Shown piece after piece: positions 27,510-35,536 of a stretch of 64,000 nucleotides of DNA. Origin of the DNA: Prado023 sp963700475. Lineage in GTDB: Bacteria > Actinomycetota > Actinomycetes > S36-B12 > CAIYMF01. Under the pieces are notes generated by a model that ran no database searches, was not told where the DNA came from, and was given only the letters and a program-made list of their open reading frames with translations. The stretch's first letter is position 1. Each line of letters begins with the position of its first letter. The stretch lies in assembly GCA_963700475.1 (NCBI GenBank), contig CAVOXR010000014.1, positions 186,001 to 250,000 of the forward strand. Direction: 5' to 3'. Made by a program: the position numbers and the translations under genes.

Positions 27510-29195
27510 ATGAGCCATCCGCACCCCGAACTCGGTCCCCCGCCCCCGCTGCCCAAGGGCGGACTGCGGATCGTCCCCCTGGGAGGACTCGGTGAGATCG
27601 GTCGGAACATGACCGTGTTCGAGTTCGACGGTCGGCTGCTGGTCGTCGACTGCGGCGTGCTGTTCCCCGAGGAGACGCAACCCGGGGTGGACGTGATCCT
27701 GCCGGACTTCACCTGGATCCGGGACCGACTCGACGCCATCGAGGCGATCGTGCTGACCCACGGGCACGAGGACCACATCGGCGGCGTCCCCTACCTCCTG
27801 CGTGAGCGCCCGGACATCCCGTTGGTGGGCTCGCGGCTGTCGCTGGCGTTCATCTCCTCCAAGCTCAAGGAGCACCGGATCACCCCGGTCACCAAGCAGG
27901 TCGCCGAGGGAGATCGCCGCAGCTTCGGTCCGTTCGACTGCGAGTTCGTCGCGGTCAACCACTCGATCCCCGACGGGCTGGCCGTAGCCATCCGCACCCC
28001 CGCCGGGATGGTCCTGCACACCGGCGACTTCAAGATGGACCAGTTCCCCCTGGACTCCCGGATCACCGACCTGCGCGCCTTCGCCCGGCTCGGCGAGGAG
28101 GGCGTCGACCTGTTCATGACGGACTCCACCAACGCCGACGTCCCAGGGTTCACCATCTCCGAGCGCGACCTGGCCCCGGCGATCGAGGAGGTGTTCCGCA
28201 CCGCACCGCGGCGCATCATCGTCTCCAGCTTCGCCAGCCACGTGCACCGGATCCAACAGGTCCTCGACGCCGCCCACCACCACGGCCGCAAGGTCGCATT
28301 CGTGGGCAGGTCGATGGTGCGCAACATGGGAATCGCCCGCGACCTGGGCTACCTGACGATCCCCGAGGGCCTGGTGATGAACCTCAAGGAGATCAAGAAC
28401 CTGCCGGACAACCGGATCACGCTGGTCTCCACCGGGTCGCAGGGCGAGCCGATGGCGGCCCTGGCGCGGATGGCCAACCGCGACCACGAGATCCGCATCG
28501 GCCCGGGCGACACAGTCCTGCTGGCCAGCTCGCTGATCCCGGGCAACGAGAACGCCATCTACCGGGTCATCAACGCCCTGACCCGGTACGGGGCCAACGT
28601 CGTGCACAAGGGCAACGCCAAGGTGCACGTCTCGGGTCACGCCAGCGCCGGCGAGCTGGCGTACTGCTACAACATCGTCAAGCCCGGCAACGTGCTGCCG
28701 ATCCACGGCGAGTGGCGCCACCTGTCGGAGAACGCCTCGATCGCGATCCGTACCGGCGTACCGGCCGAGAACGTGGTCATCGCCGAGGACGGCGTCGTCG
28801 TGGACCTCGTCGACCGGCGGGCGCGGATCACCGGCAAGGTGCCGGCCGGGTACGTCTATGTCGACGGGATGACCGTCGGCGGAGCCACGGAGGCGTCACT
28901 GAAGGACCGGCGCACCCTGGCCGAGGAGGGGCTGGTCACGATCGTGGCCATCGTCGACGCCGACACCGGCCGGCTGGCCGAACCCCCGGACTTCCTGACC
29001 CGTGGTCTGGTCAACAGCCAGACCATGTTCGCCGACGTCGTCCCGCACATCGACAAGGCCCTGGCCAAGGCCGCCGCGGACGGAATCGGCGACCAGCACC
29101 AGCTCGAGCAGATCATCCATCGGACCGTCAGCCGCTGGGTGTTCAAGACCTACCGGCGCAACCCGGTGATCATGGCGATCGTCATCGACGCCTAG
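27510..29195 (+). CDS. rnj: Ribonuclease J
   Basis: 561 residues, metallo-beta-lactamase/beta-CASP nuclease with endo- and 5' exonuclease activity in RNA processing and rRNA maturation. Motifs: GGLGEIGRNM, zinc motif THGHEDHIGG, LHTGDFKMD, MTDSTNADVPG, the beta-CASP part (SSFASHVHRIQQV, STGSQGEPMAAL) and HVSGHASAGEL, then a C-terminal domain ending in the conserved RNP-like tail. GAGAG precedes the ATG. In many actinomycetes dapA lies beside it; here tRNA-Gly is upstream and nagA converges with only two bases between stops. Confidence 0.96.
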   Translation: MSHPHPELGPPPPLPKGGLRIVPLGGLGEIGRNMTVFEFDGRLLVVDCGVLFPEETQPGVDVILPDFTWIRDRLDAIEAIVLTHGHEDHIGGVPYLLRERPDIPLVGSRLSLAFISSKLKEHRITPVTKQVAEGDRRSFGPFDCEFVAVNHSIPDGLAVAIRTPAGMVLHTGDFKMDQFPLDSRITDLRAFARLGEEGVDLFMTDSTNADVPGFTISERDLAPAIEEVFRTAPRRIIVSSFASHVHRIQQVLDAAHHHGRKVAFVGRSMVRNMGIARDLGYLTIPEGLVMNLKEIKNLPDNRITLVSTGSQGEPMAALARMANRDHEIRIGPGDTVLLASSLIPGNENAIYRVINALTRYGANVVHKGNAKVHVSGHASAGELAYCYNIVKPGNVLPIHGEWRHLSENASIAIRTGVPAENVVIAEDGVVVDLVDRRARITGKVPAGYVYVDGMTVGGATEASLKDRRTLAEEGLVTIVAIVDADTGRLAEPPDFLTRGLVNSQTMFADVVPHIDKALAKAAADGIGDQHQLEQIIHRTVSRWVFKTYRRNPVIMAIVIDA

Positions 29196-29197
29196 CT

Positions 29198-30355
29198 CTA
29201 CTGGCCCTGGGCGGCCACCTGGATCTCCTGGCCGCCGATCCACACGCGGCGGGGGAACCAGTCGGCGTCCCACCACACGAGGTCGGCCAGGGCGCCCGGT
29301 GCGATCCGTCCGATGTCGCTGCGGTTCAGCGACCGGGCGGCCACCTCGGTGCAGGACGCCAGCACAGTGGCCGGGTCCATGCCCGCCGCGACCATCCGCC
29401 GAATGCCCTCGTCGAGGACGATCCCGGCGCCGGCGATCGTCCCGTTCTCGCGGCGACCGAGACCGAAGTCGTCGTTCTCGACCGGCTGGCCGCCGAACAT
29501 CAGCGGGGTGTGGTTGGGCAGCCCTGCGGTCACGATGGCGTCGGTGACCCCCACGGCGCGACCCGGCGCGGCGGCGAAGACGATCTTCACGGCGGCGGCA
29601 TCCACGTGCTGGCCATCGATGATCGTGCCGATGAAGAACCGCTCATCGGTCATCACCGCACCGGGCACCCCGGGCTCGCGATGGCTGAACGGGCGCTGGG
29701 CGTTGAAGATGTGGGTGGTCATGGTCGCCCCGGCGTCCGCAGCGGCCCAGACCTGCTCCGCGGAGGCGTCGGAGTGCCCGACGGACACGATGATTCCCTC
29801 GCTCACCAGCCGCCGGATGGCATCGAGGGCGTGGTCGCGCTCGGGTGCGAGGGTGACGGTGAGCAGCGTCTCCTTCGTCGCCGGATGCCCGAGGAGCACG
29901 TCGAGGGCCTCATCCGTCGGGTCGAGCATGCACTCGGCCCGGTGTGCGCCCTTGCGCGCCTCGGAGATGAACGGCCCCTCGAGATGCACGCCCAGGATCC
30001 GGCAGGTCGGCTGCCCGTCCGCGGCATCGCGGGCTGCCTTCGCCCGGCTGAAAGCCTCGTTGAGCTCATCAAGGGGCGCCGTGATGATGGTCGGCTCCAG
30101 ACCGGTGACCCCACGGGAGGCCAGTCCGGCGAGCACCTCCTCCCACTGCTCGGGCGTGGCATCGGCGAAGTCAGCACCGAAGGACCCGTTGTTCTGCAGG
30201 TCCATCAGCCCCGGTGTCAGCACACCGGACCCGAGGTCGATGTCGGCGGCAGCGTCGTCGGAGACGGCTGTGATCCGATCACCGTCGATCGTCAGCGTTC
30301 GGGGTCCGACCAGGCGGCCGTTCTCGAGCACCTGGGCGCATCTGATCGTGGTCAT
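29198..30355 (-). CDS. nagA: N-acetylglucosamine-6-phosphate deacetylase
   Basis: 385 residues of the amidohydrolase superfamily, removing acetyl from GlcNAc-6-P during amino-sugar and cell-wall recycling. Motifs: TPGLMDLQNNGSFGADF (first metal region), GVHLEGPFISEARKGAH (metal Glu), SVGHSDASAEQ, MTTHIFNAQRPFSHREPG, VTDAIVTAGLP (catalytic Asp) and a C-terminal urease-like beta domain. The canonical HNFNAM is replaced by HIFNAQ, a modest variation. The ATG at 30355 has AGGAG ten bases before it; the longer frame upstream is not protein-like. Divergent from dipZ across a perfect palindrome. Confidence 0.92.
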   Translation of the reverse strand: MTTIRCAQVLENGRLVGPRTLTIDGDRITAVSDDAAADIDLGSGVLTPGLMDLQNNGSFGADFADATPEQWEEVLAGLASRGVTGLEPTIITAPLDELNEAFSRAKAARDAADGQPTCRILGVHLEGPFISEARKGAHRAECMLDPTDEALDVLLGHPATKETLLTVTLAPERDHALDAIRRLVSEGIIVSVGHSDASAEQVWAAADAGATMTTHIFNAQRPFSHREPGVPGAVMTDERFFIGTIIDGQHVDAAAVKIVFAAAPGRAVGVTDAIVTAGLPNHTPLMFGGQPVENDDFGLGRRENGTIAGAGIVLDEGIRRMVAAGMDPATVLASCTEVAARSLNRSDIGRIAPGALADLVWWDADWFPRRVWIGGQEIQVAAQGQ

Positions 30356-30408
30356 GGGCCATCCACTCCTCTGTTGTCCCGGATCTGTCGACCGACCGTA
30401 CCGCCGGT

Positions 30409-30431
30409 CGCCGCGCTGATTCAGCGCGGCG
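30409..30431. promoter_or_regulatory. Perfect 23-base palindrome between nagA and dipZ
   Basis: CGCCGCGCTGA-T-TCAGCGCGGCG lies midway between two divergent starts (nagA 30355, dipZ 30471). It does not match the DasR amino-sugar operator. It is a candidate operator or leader hairpin. Confidence 0.5.
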
Positions 30432-30470
30432 AGGGCCAATCCACCGGGCGCTCGCCTGCGAACAACTCCC

Positions 30471-32237
30471 GTGCTGACCCTCGTGGCCATCGGCTTCGTA
30501 GCCGGTCTGGTGACCGCCCTCTCCCCCTGCGTCCTCCCCGTGCTTCCGGGGATCCTCGCGGCATCCTCGCTGACCGCCGGTGCGGCCGTGGTGGGTGGCC
30601 CGGGCCCGGGGACCGGCCCCGTCTCGGTGGCGGCTGCACCTCAGGTCAGCCGCCGACGGCCGTACCTGATCGTCGCCGGACTGCTCACGTCGTTCACCCT
30701 CCTGACCCTGCTCGGCGCCACGCTGATCTCGGTGCTCGGAGTTCCGGAGGGCCTGCTGCGGGGGATCGCCCTGGTGACCATCATCGGCGTGGGCCTGGGC
30801 CTGCTCATCCCGGGGATCGGTCACCAGCTGGAGAAGCTCTTCTACCGCTTCCCCAACCGTGGCCCGGTTCGCGGCAGCTCGGCGTTCGTGTTCGGCCTGA
30901 CCCTTGGAGTGGTCTTCGTCCCCTGCGCCGGACCGGTGCTGGCCGCGATCACCGTCCTGGCTGCCTCCCAGGGCCTCAGCACCGGGCTGGTCGTCCTCAC
31001 CCTGGCCTTCGCCGCCGGGCTGGCGATCCCGTTGCTCCTCGTGGCCCGCCTGGGGGTCGGCGCGGGTCGTCGGCTCGCAGACCGGATGCCCACCGTGCGC
31101 AAGGTCGCTGGCGCGGTCTTCCTCATCACGGGCCTGGCGATGGCGTTCGGGCTGGCTGATGCCGTGCAGCGCGCGGTGCCGGGTTACGTGGCGGCGGTCC
31201 AGCAGCGGCTGGAGGACAACGACACCGCCCGCGGCGCCCTGGACGCGCTGCGATCCGACCCGCGACCCGCCGCAGCTGCCGGTGCTCCCGTCGGGGAGCA
31301 GACGTTCGACGAGTGCGCCCAGAACTCGGCCGTGCTCGCCGACTGCGGGAGGGCTCCCGAGCTCACCGGCATCGTGGACTGGTTGAACACTCCCGGCGAT
31401 GCGCCCCTGTCGTTGGCCGGTCTGCAGGCCGAGGGCCGTGTCGTCCTGGTGGACTTCTGGACCTACTCCTGCATCAACTGCCAGCGCACCCTTCCCTACA
31501 TCACCGCCTGGGATGCGGCCTACCGCGACCAGGGCCTGACCGTCATCGGGGTGCACTCCCCGGAGTTCGCCTTCGAGCGCGAGGTGGCCAACGTCGCCGA
31601 GCGGGCGAAGGACTTCGGCGTCAAGTACCCGATCGCGATCGACAACGACTTCCGGACCTGGCGCGCCTACGACCAGCGCTACTGGCCGGCCCACTACCTC
31701 ATCGATCGCTCGGGAACCGTCCGCCAGGTCCACTACGGGGAAGGTGCCTACAAGGAGACCGAGGCCCTGATCCGCGAGCTGCTCGCCGAGCAGGGCGCTC
31801 CGGTGGCCCAGAGCGCAGTGACCCCGGGAACCCAGGACGCGAACCAGGCCCAGACCCCCGAGACCTACCTCGGCTTCGCCCGGGCTCGCGGCTACACCCA
31901 CGAGATCACCGAGGACGGCCCCGCCGAGTACGCCACCGATCCGGCTGCGACCGGGTCAGCGGATGGAGTCACGCTCCGCGGCACCTGGACTGTCCGCGAC
32001 GAGCAGGCTGAGGCGGGCCCGGATGCCGGGCTGACCTTGGGCTACTCAGCGGCCAAGGTCTTCCTCGTCCTCGGCGGGGAGGGGACCGCCACCGTCACCG
32101 AGGGGACGACGACCCGCGAGATCGAGGTCTCCGGGGCGCCCACCCTCTACGAGCTGCGTGCGGGTCCCGCACAACGCTCCACGCTCACCCTGGACCTCGA
32201 GGAGGGGTTGTCGGCCTACGCCTTCACCTTCGGCTGA
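30471..32237 (+). CDS. dipZ: DipZ: CcdA-type transporter fused to thioredoxin-like and C-terminal domains
   Basis: 588 residues. Part 1 (about 1-230) is a CcdA/DsbD-beta membrane domain with the two helix Cys motifs SPCVLPVLPG and FVPCAGPVL. Part 2 (about 310-440) is a TlpA-like thioredoxin domain outside the membrane with redox pair CINC. Part 3 (about 460-588) is a beta domain as in M. tuberculosis Rv2874. The protein carries reducing equivalents across the membrane to extracytoplasmic targets. The GTG start directly precedes the first helix. In M. tuberculosis dipZ belongs to the SigK regulon, and here sigK-rskA lie 1.5 kb downstream on the same strand. Confidence 0.92.
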   Translation: MLTLVAIGFVAGLVTALSPCVLPVLPGILAASSLTAGAAVVGGPGPGTGPVSVAAAPQVSRRRPYLIVAGLLTSFTLLTLLGATLISVLGVPEGLLRGIALVTIIGVGLGLLIPGIGHQLEKLFYRFPNRGPVRGSSAFVFGLTLGVVFVPCAGPVLAAITVLAASQGLSTGLVVLTLAFAAGLAIPLLLVARLGVGAGRRLADRMPTVRKVAGAVFLITGLAMAFGLADAVQRAVPGYVAAVQQRLEDNDTARGALDALRSDPRPAAAAGAPVGEQTFDECAQNSAVLADCGRAPELTGIVDWLNTPGDAPLSLAGLQAEGRVVLVDFWTYSCINCQRTLPYITAWDAAYRDQGLTVIGVHSPEFAFEREVANVAERAKDFGVKYPIAIDNDFRTWRAYDQRYWPAHYLIDRSGTVRQVHYGEGAYKETEALIRELLAEQGAPVAQSAVTPGTQDANQAQTPETYLGFARARGYTHEITEDGPAEYATDPAATGSADGVTLRGTWTVRDEQAEAGPDAGLTLGYSAAKVFLVLGGEGTATVTEGTTTREIEVSGAPTLYELRAGPAQRSTLTLDLEEGLSAYAFTFG

Positions 32238-32327
32238 GCCACACCACCGACCAATCCGGCGCCCGCTGCACAGCGAACTCCCATCGACGACCCGCTCCCG
32301 CGGTCACCTGACGAGAGGCACCACGAC

Positions 32328-32852
32328 ATGAAGCGAACCATCCCCGCCGCCCTGGCCCTGCTCCTCGGCCTCACCCTCGCCGGGTGCGCCTCCGACACCG
32401 CCACCGAGCCTGCAGCCGCCTCGGAGTCGGCCATGGCCAAGGACCCCAGCGCCTCGGCCATGGAGAAGGACCCGAGCGAGTCCGCGATGGCGACGGACCC
32501 CAGCGAGTCCGCGATGGCCGAGGACGCAGCCATGGCCAAGGAGGGCGCGTGGATCGATCAGGCGGCCTATCAGGCCGACACGGCCAAGTTCCACGAGGCC
32601 GGCGATGTGGTCCTGTTCTTCAACGCCTCCTGGTGCCCCACGTGCAAGGCGACCGTGGAGAGCCTGGATGCCGACGGAGTGCCGGCTGGGCTGACGGTCG
32701 TGAGCGTGGACTACGACGCCGCAACCGACCTGAGGAAGCAGTACGGGGTCACCGTGCAGCACACGTTCGTGCAGGTCGATGAGCAGGGCAACCAGCTGGC
32801 GAAGTTCAGCGGAGCCCCGTCCGGCGAGGCGATCGCCTCCCAGACCGCCTGA
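32328..32852 (+). CDS. Thioredoxin-fold lipoprotein with repeat linker
   Basis: 174 residues. Lipobox LAGC at about residue 20; then a linker of 9-residue repeats (SAMxxDPSE, about 34-66); then a small thioredoxin fold with NASWCPTCKATVE as redox site and YGVTVQHTFVQVDEQG with the cis-Pro region altered (QHTF in place of TPT). It would work in the same extracytoplasmic space as DipZ and CcdA on either side. The missing cis-Pro context may alter its redox potential or specificity. Confidence 0.88.
   Translation: MKRTIPAALALLLGLTLAGCASDTATEPAAASESAMAKDPSASAMEKDPSESAMATDPSESAMAEDAAMAKEGAWIDQAAYQADTAKFHEAGDVVLFFNASWCPTCKATVESLDADGVPAGLTVVSVDYDAATDLRKQYGVTVQHTFVQVDEQGNQLAKFSGAPSGEAIASQTA
32427..32525 (+). 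repeat. In-gene 27-base repeats coding SAMxxDPSE
   Basis: Three full 9-residue units and a partial fourth (SAMAKDPSA, SAMEKDPSE, SAMATDPSE, SAMAED) form the spacer between lipid anchor and thioredoxin domain. Confidence 0.85.
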
Positions 32853-32892
32853 CCGATCCGACCGCTGACACCATCCACGAGGGCGAGGGACC

Positions 32893-33690
32893 ATGATCGA
32901 ACTGTTCGGGGCGCTGGTCGCCGGGGTGCTGACCACCCTGGCGCCCTGCGTGCTGCCCCTGCTGCCGATCATCGTCGGGGGCTCGATGGCGGGGGCGCTT
33001 GCCGAGGAGCGTGCGGAGTCCGGTGCCGGTGCCGTCGCCGGGGGCACCACCACTCAGCAGGCCGTGAAGGAACGCTCGGCGGTCACCCGAGCCCTGGTCA
33101 TCACGATCTCCCTGGGCCTGTCCATCCTCGTCTTCACCCTGGCGCTCAAGGCGACGACCGCCCTGATCGGCATCCCGCCGCAGACCTGGCAATGGGTCTC
33201 GGGCGGGGTGCTCATCGCGCTGGGGGTCGTCGGCGCGTTTCCCGACCTGTGGGAGCGGCTGTCGGCGCGACTTGGTCTGCAGTCCCGGTCCGCGACAAGG
33301 CTGGGGGCGGCGCGCCGGCGGGACGGGCTATCCGGCGAGATCCTCACCGGTGCTGCCCTCGGCCCGGTCTTCACCTCGTGCTCCCCGCTCTACGGGTATG
33401 TGATCGTGACCGTCCTGCCGGCCGAGCCCGTGCGCGGGCTGGTGCTGCTGGGCGTCTACATCGTGGGGCTGTGCGCCACGCTGCTGCTCATCGCCCTGGC
33501 CGGGCAGCGGGTGGTGGCGCGCTTCGGCTGGGCGGCTGACTCCCACGGCTGGTTCCGCCGTGGCCTGGGCATCGTGTTCATCGTGGTCGGGTTGCTGGTC
33601 GCCAGCGGCTGGATGAAGGCGCTCGAGACCTGGATCGTGGTCAACGCCCCGTTCGCCCCATGGAACCTCGACTCCCAGTTCATCCGGTGA
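32893..33690 (+). CDS. ccdA: CcdA-family cytochrome c biogenesis/thiol transport protein
   Basis: 265 residues, six helices. APCVLPLLPIIVGG and FTSCSPLYGYVI carry the two membrane cysteines that pass electrons from cytoplasmic thioredoxin. A charged Gln/Arg loop (about 40-60) and a second hydrophilic stretch (about 120-150) separate the helices. It lies 40 bases behind the thioredoxin lipoprotein, its probable electron acceptor, and just before sigK. Unlike dipZ it has no fused thioredoxin, so this locus holds one fused and one split version of the same pathway. Confidence 0.88.
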   Translation: MIELFGALVAGVLTTLAPCVLPLLPIIVGGSMAGALAEERAESGAGAVAGGTTTQQAVKERSAVTRALVITISLGLSILVFTLALKATTALIGIPPQTWQWVSGGVLIALGVVGAFPDLWERLSARLGLQSRSATRLGAARRRDGLSGEILTGAALGPVFTSCSPLYGYVIVTVLPAEPVRGLVLLGVYIVGLCATLLLIALAGQRVVARFGWAADSHGWFRRGLGIVFIVVGLLVASGWMKALETWIVVNAPFAPWNLDSQFIR

Positions 33691-33697
33691 TGCGACC

Positions 33698-34270
33698 ATG
33701 CACCTCGTGACCCAGCGCGCCGCGGAACCCTCGCCCAGTGAGCTGGTCGCGCGCGTCGCGCTTGGCGACGAGGACGCGTTCCGGATGCTGTACCGGTCCC
33801 ACTCGTCGGCCGCGTACGGCCTCGCCCTGCGGGTCACCCGCGACGAGCACATGGCCCAGGACGTCCTGCAGGAGGCCTTCGCCGACCTGTGGGCGCAGGC
33901 CTCCCGGTTCGATCCGCAGACCTCCTCGGTGCGGTCCTGGATCACGATGCTCACGCATCGTCGCGCTGTGGACCGGGTCCGCCGCGAGCAGGGCGACCGC
34001 GACCGGGTCTCCCGCTGGGCGACCTCCACGCGCGAGCGCGACCACGACTCGGTGGCCGAGGTGGTCCAGTTGCGAGCCGAGCACCGCCGCGTCCGGGCGG
34101 CCATGGAGGGCCTCACCCGCCTGCAGCGCGAGTCCCTCGAGCTGGCATTCCTCGGCGGGCTGACGCACACCGAGGTCGCCGAACGACTCGACATCCCCCT
34201 GGGGACCGCCAAGACCCGGATCCGCGACGCGCTGCGGTCCCTGCGCACAGAGCTGGAGGGCGACCTGTGA
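33698..34270 (+). CDS. sigK: ECF sigma factor SigK
   Basis: 190 residues with sigma region 2 (LYRSHSSAAYGLALRVTRDE, then AQDVLQEAFADLWAQA) and region 4 (LTRLQRESLELAFLGGLTHTEVAERLDIPLGTAKTR). The sequence style is that of the SigK group, paired with a zinc-type RskA anti-sigma factor. The start is eight bases after ccdA stop, and the stop overlaps rskA by four bases (GTGA), so the redox genes and regulators may share a transcript. Confidence 0.9.
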   Translation: MHLVTQRAAEPSPSELVARVALGDEDAFRMLYRSHSSAAYGLALRVTRDEHMAQDVLQEAFADLWAQASRFDPQTSSVRSWITMLTHRRAVDRVRREQGDRDRVSRWATSTRERDHDSVAEVVQLRAEHRRVRAAMEGLTRLQRESLELAFLGGLTHTEVAERLDIPLGTAKTRIRDALRSLRTELEGDL

Positions 34271-35052
34271 ACGACATCCACGACCTGCTCGGCGCCTACT
34301 GCACCGACGCCCTCGACGCCGACGAGCGAGCCGCCTTCGAGCAGCATCTGGCAACCTGCGCCGAGTGCCGCGACGAGGCCGCCGACTTCCGTGAGGTTCT
34401 CGCCGCCCTGGCCGACGCCCATCCCGTCCGCCCGCCGCGCTCGCTGGAGGACGCGGTGATGGCAGGTGCACGCGCCGGGGGCGGTTCGGTCACCACCGAG
34501 GACTCCCCGACCACCGGCCCGTCGGACTCGACCACCCCCGCGACGGCGAACGGCCCCTCGTCAGCGACCGTCTCCCCTCTGGTCCCGGCGTGGCGTCGCG
34601 CCGCCCCGTGGATGGCTGCCGCCGCCGCAGGAGCCATGCTCTTCGCCGGTGGGGTGGGCCTCGGGCGCAGCCAGGCTCCGTCGGAGTCGGCCACGCAGGA
34701 CGAGGACATGTCCGACGTCGTCGCGGTCGCCTCCGCGGCTGACGCGCACGTGCTCCCGGTTGAGATCATGGGCACCACCTCCCGCGTGGTGATGAGCGGG
34801 GAGATGGACAAGGCCGTGTTCCTGGCCTCCGAGCTCCCCATGCCGGCCAAGGGCATGGTCTACCAGGTGTGGAGCGTGGCCGAGGACGGCCAGATGACCT
34901 CCGCCGGGTCGTTCACCCCGGACGCCGATGGGCACCTGGTGGCCGTCCTCGAGGGCAGTGCGGCGGGCGTCGACAAGTTCATGATCACGATGGAGCCCCC
35001 GGGCGGGTCGCAGCACCCGAGCGGGGAGATGCTCGCCGAGATCGACACGTAG
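34267..35052 (+). CDS. rskA: Anti-sigma-K factor RskA
   Basis: 261 residues. An N-terminal zinc-binding anti-sigma domain with EQHLATCAEC (H-x3-C-x2-C), a Ser/Thr/Pro linker, one membrane helix (AAAAAGAMLFAGGVGLG, about 117-133) and an extracytoplasmic RskA domain with MVYQVWSVAEDGQMTSAGSF. In mycobacteria RskA is cut by membrane proteases to free SigK. The GTG start overlapping the sigK stop is preferred to a longer in-frame extension through sigK. Confidence 0.92.
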   Translation: MNDIHDLLGAYCTDALDADERAAFEQHLATCAECRDEAADFREVLAALADAHPVRPPRSLEDAVMAGARAGGGSVTTEDSPTTGPSDSTTPATANGPSSATVSPLVPAWRRAAPWMAAAAAGAMLFAGGVGLGRSQAPSESATQDEDMSDVVAVASAADAHVLPVEIMGTTSRVVMSGEMDKAVFLASELPMPAKGMVYQVWSVAEDGQMTSAGSFTPDADGHLVAVLEGSAAGVDKFMITMEPPGGSQHPSGEMLAEIDT

Positions 35053-35081
35053 CAAGGGCGCCCGCTCCCCCGCCTGGTGGT

Positions 35082-35116
35082 AGTCGATTCGGTCGGTTCA
35101 CTCAACCGATTCGACT
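35082..35116. terminator. Hairpin between rskA and the convergent VanZ-like gene
   Basis: AGTCGATTCGGT pairs with ACCGATTCGACT (11 of 12) around an 11-base loop; it overlaps the 3' end of the VanZ-like gene. Confidence 0.6.
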
Positions 35117-35460
35117 GCCACGTCCCCTGTCCGGACCCAACGACTGGCGATGAACGCCCCAAGCGCCACCCCGGCAAGGTCGGCCAGGACGTCCGCCCCC
35201 TCTGGCGAACGATCCGCGAGCAGGGCACCCTGGACGACCTCGCTGAGCGGTGCGTGCACCGACATCAGCCCGATCACCCAGCCGCGCGGAACGCCTGCCC
35301 CGATCAGGGCGACAGTGGGCAGCGCGAACACGGCGACGTGCACCAACTTGTCCACGGGGATGCCGCCGGTGTCCACTGCCGGGGCGCGGGGCGCGTACAG
35401 CACCGCGAACTGCAGCCCCAGCGCCAGTGCCGCGAGCCCGGCGCGCCCCCGCTGAGACAT
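35098..35460 (-). CDS. VanZ-like small membrane protein
   Basis: 120 residues, about four helices, with VDKLVHVAVFALPTVALIG and PLSEVVQGALLADRSPEGADVLADLAGVALG (split in two helices), the K-x2-H...E-x2-Q...R-x3-D-x2-AN pattern of VanZ proteins with Asn replaced. Function in teicoplanin resistance is known for VanZ itself; for short free-standing members the role is unclear. Divergent from the ClC gene 76 bases away. Confidence 0.75.
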   Translation of the reverse strand: MSQRGRAGLAALALGLQFAVLYAPRAPAVDTGGIPVDKLVHVAVFALPTVALIGAGVPRGWVIGLMSVHAPLSEVVQGALLADRSPEGADVLADLAGVALGAFIASRWVRTGDVAVESVE

Positions 35461-35536
35461 GGGCGCAGCCTATCGGTCGGGTAACGTCGCGCCCGATGTC
35501 CGCGACGCGTGCTGCAGGTGCAGGAGGGAGACGGCG

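Noticed and set aside
30359..30384. SigK-type promoter before dipZ (CCATCC then CCGGAT)
   Set aside because: Spacing is 14 bases and the second half differs from the mycobacterial CCGAAT; too weak to claim.
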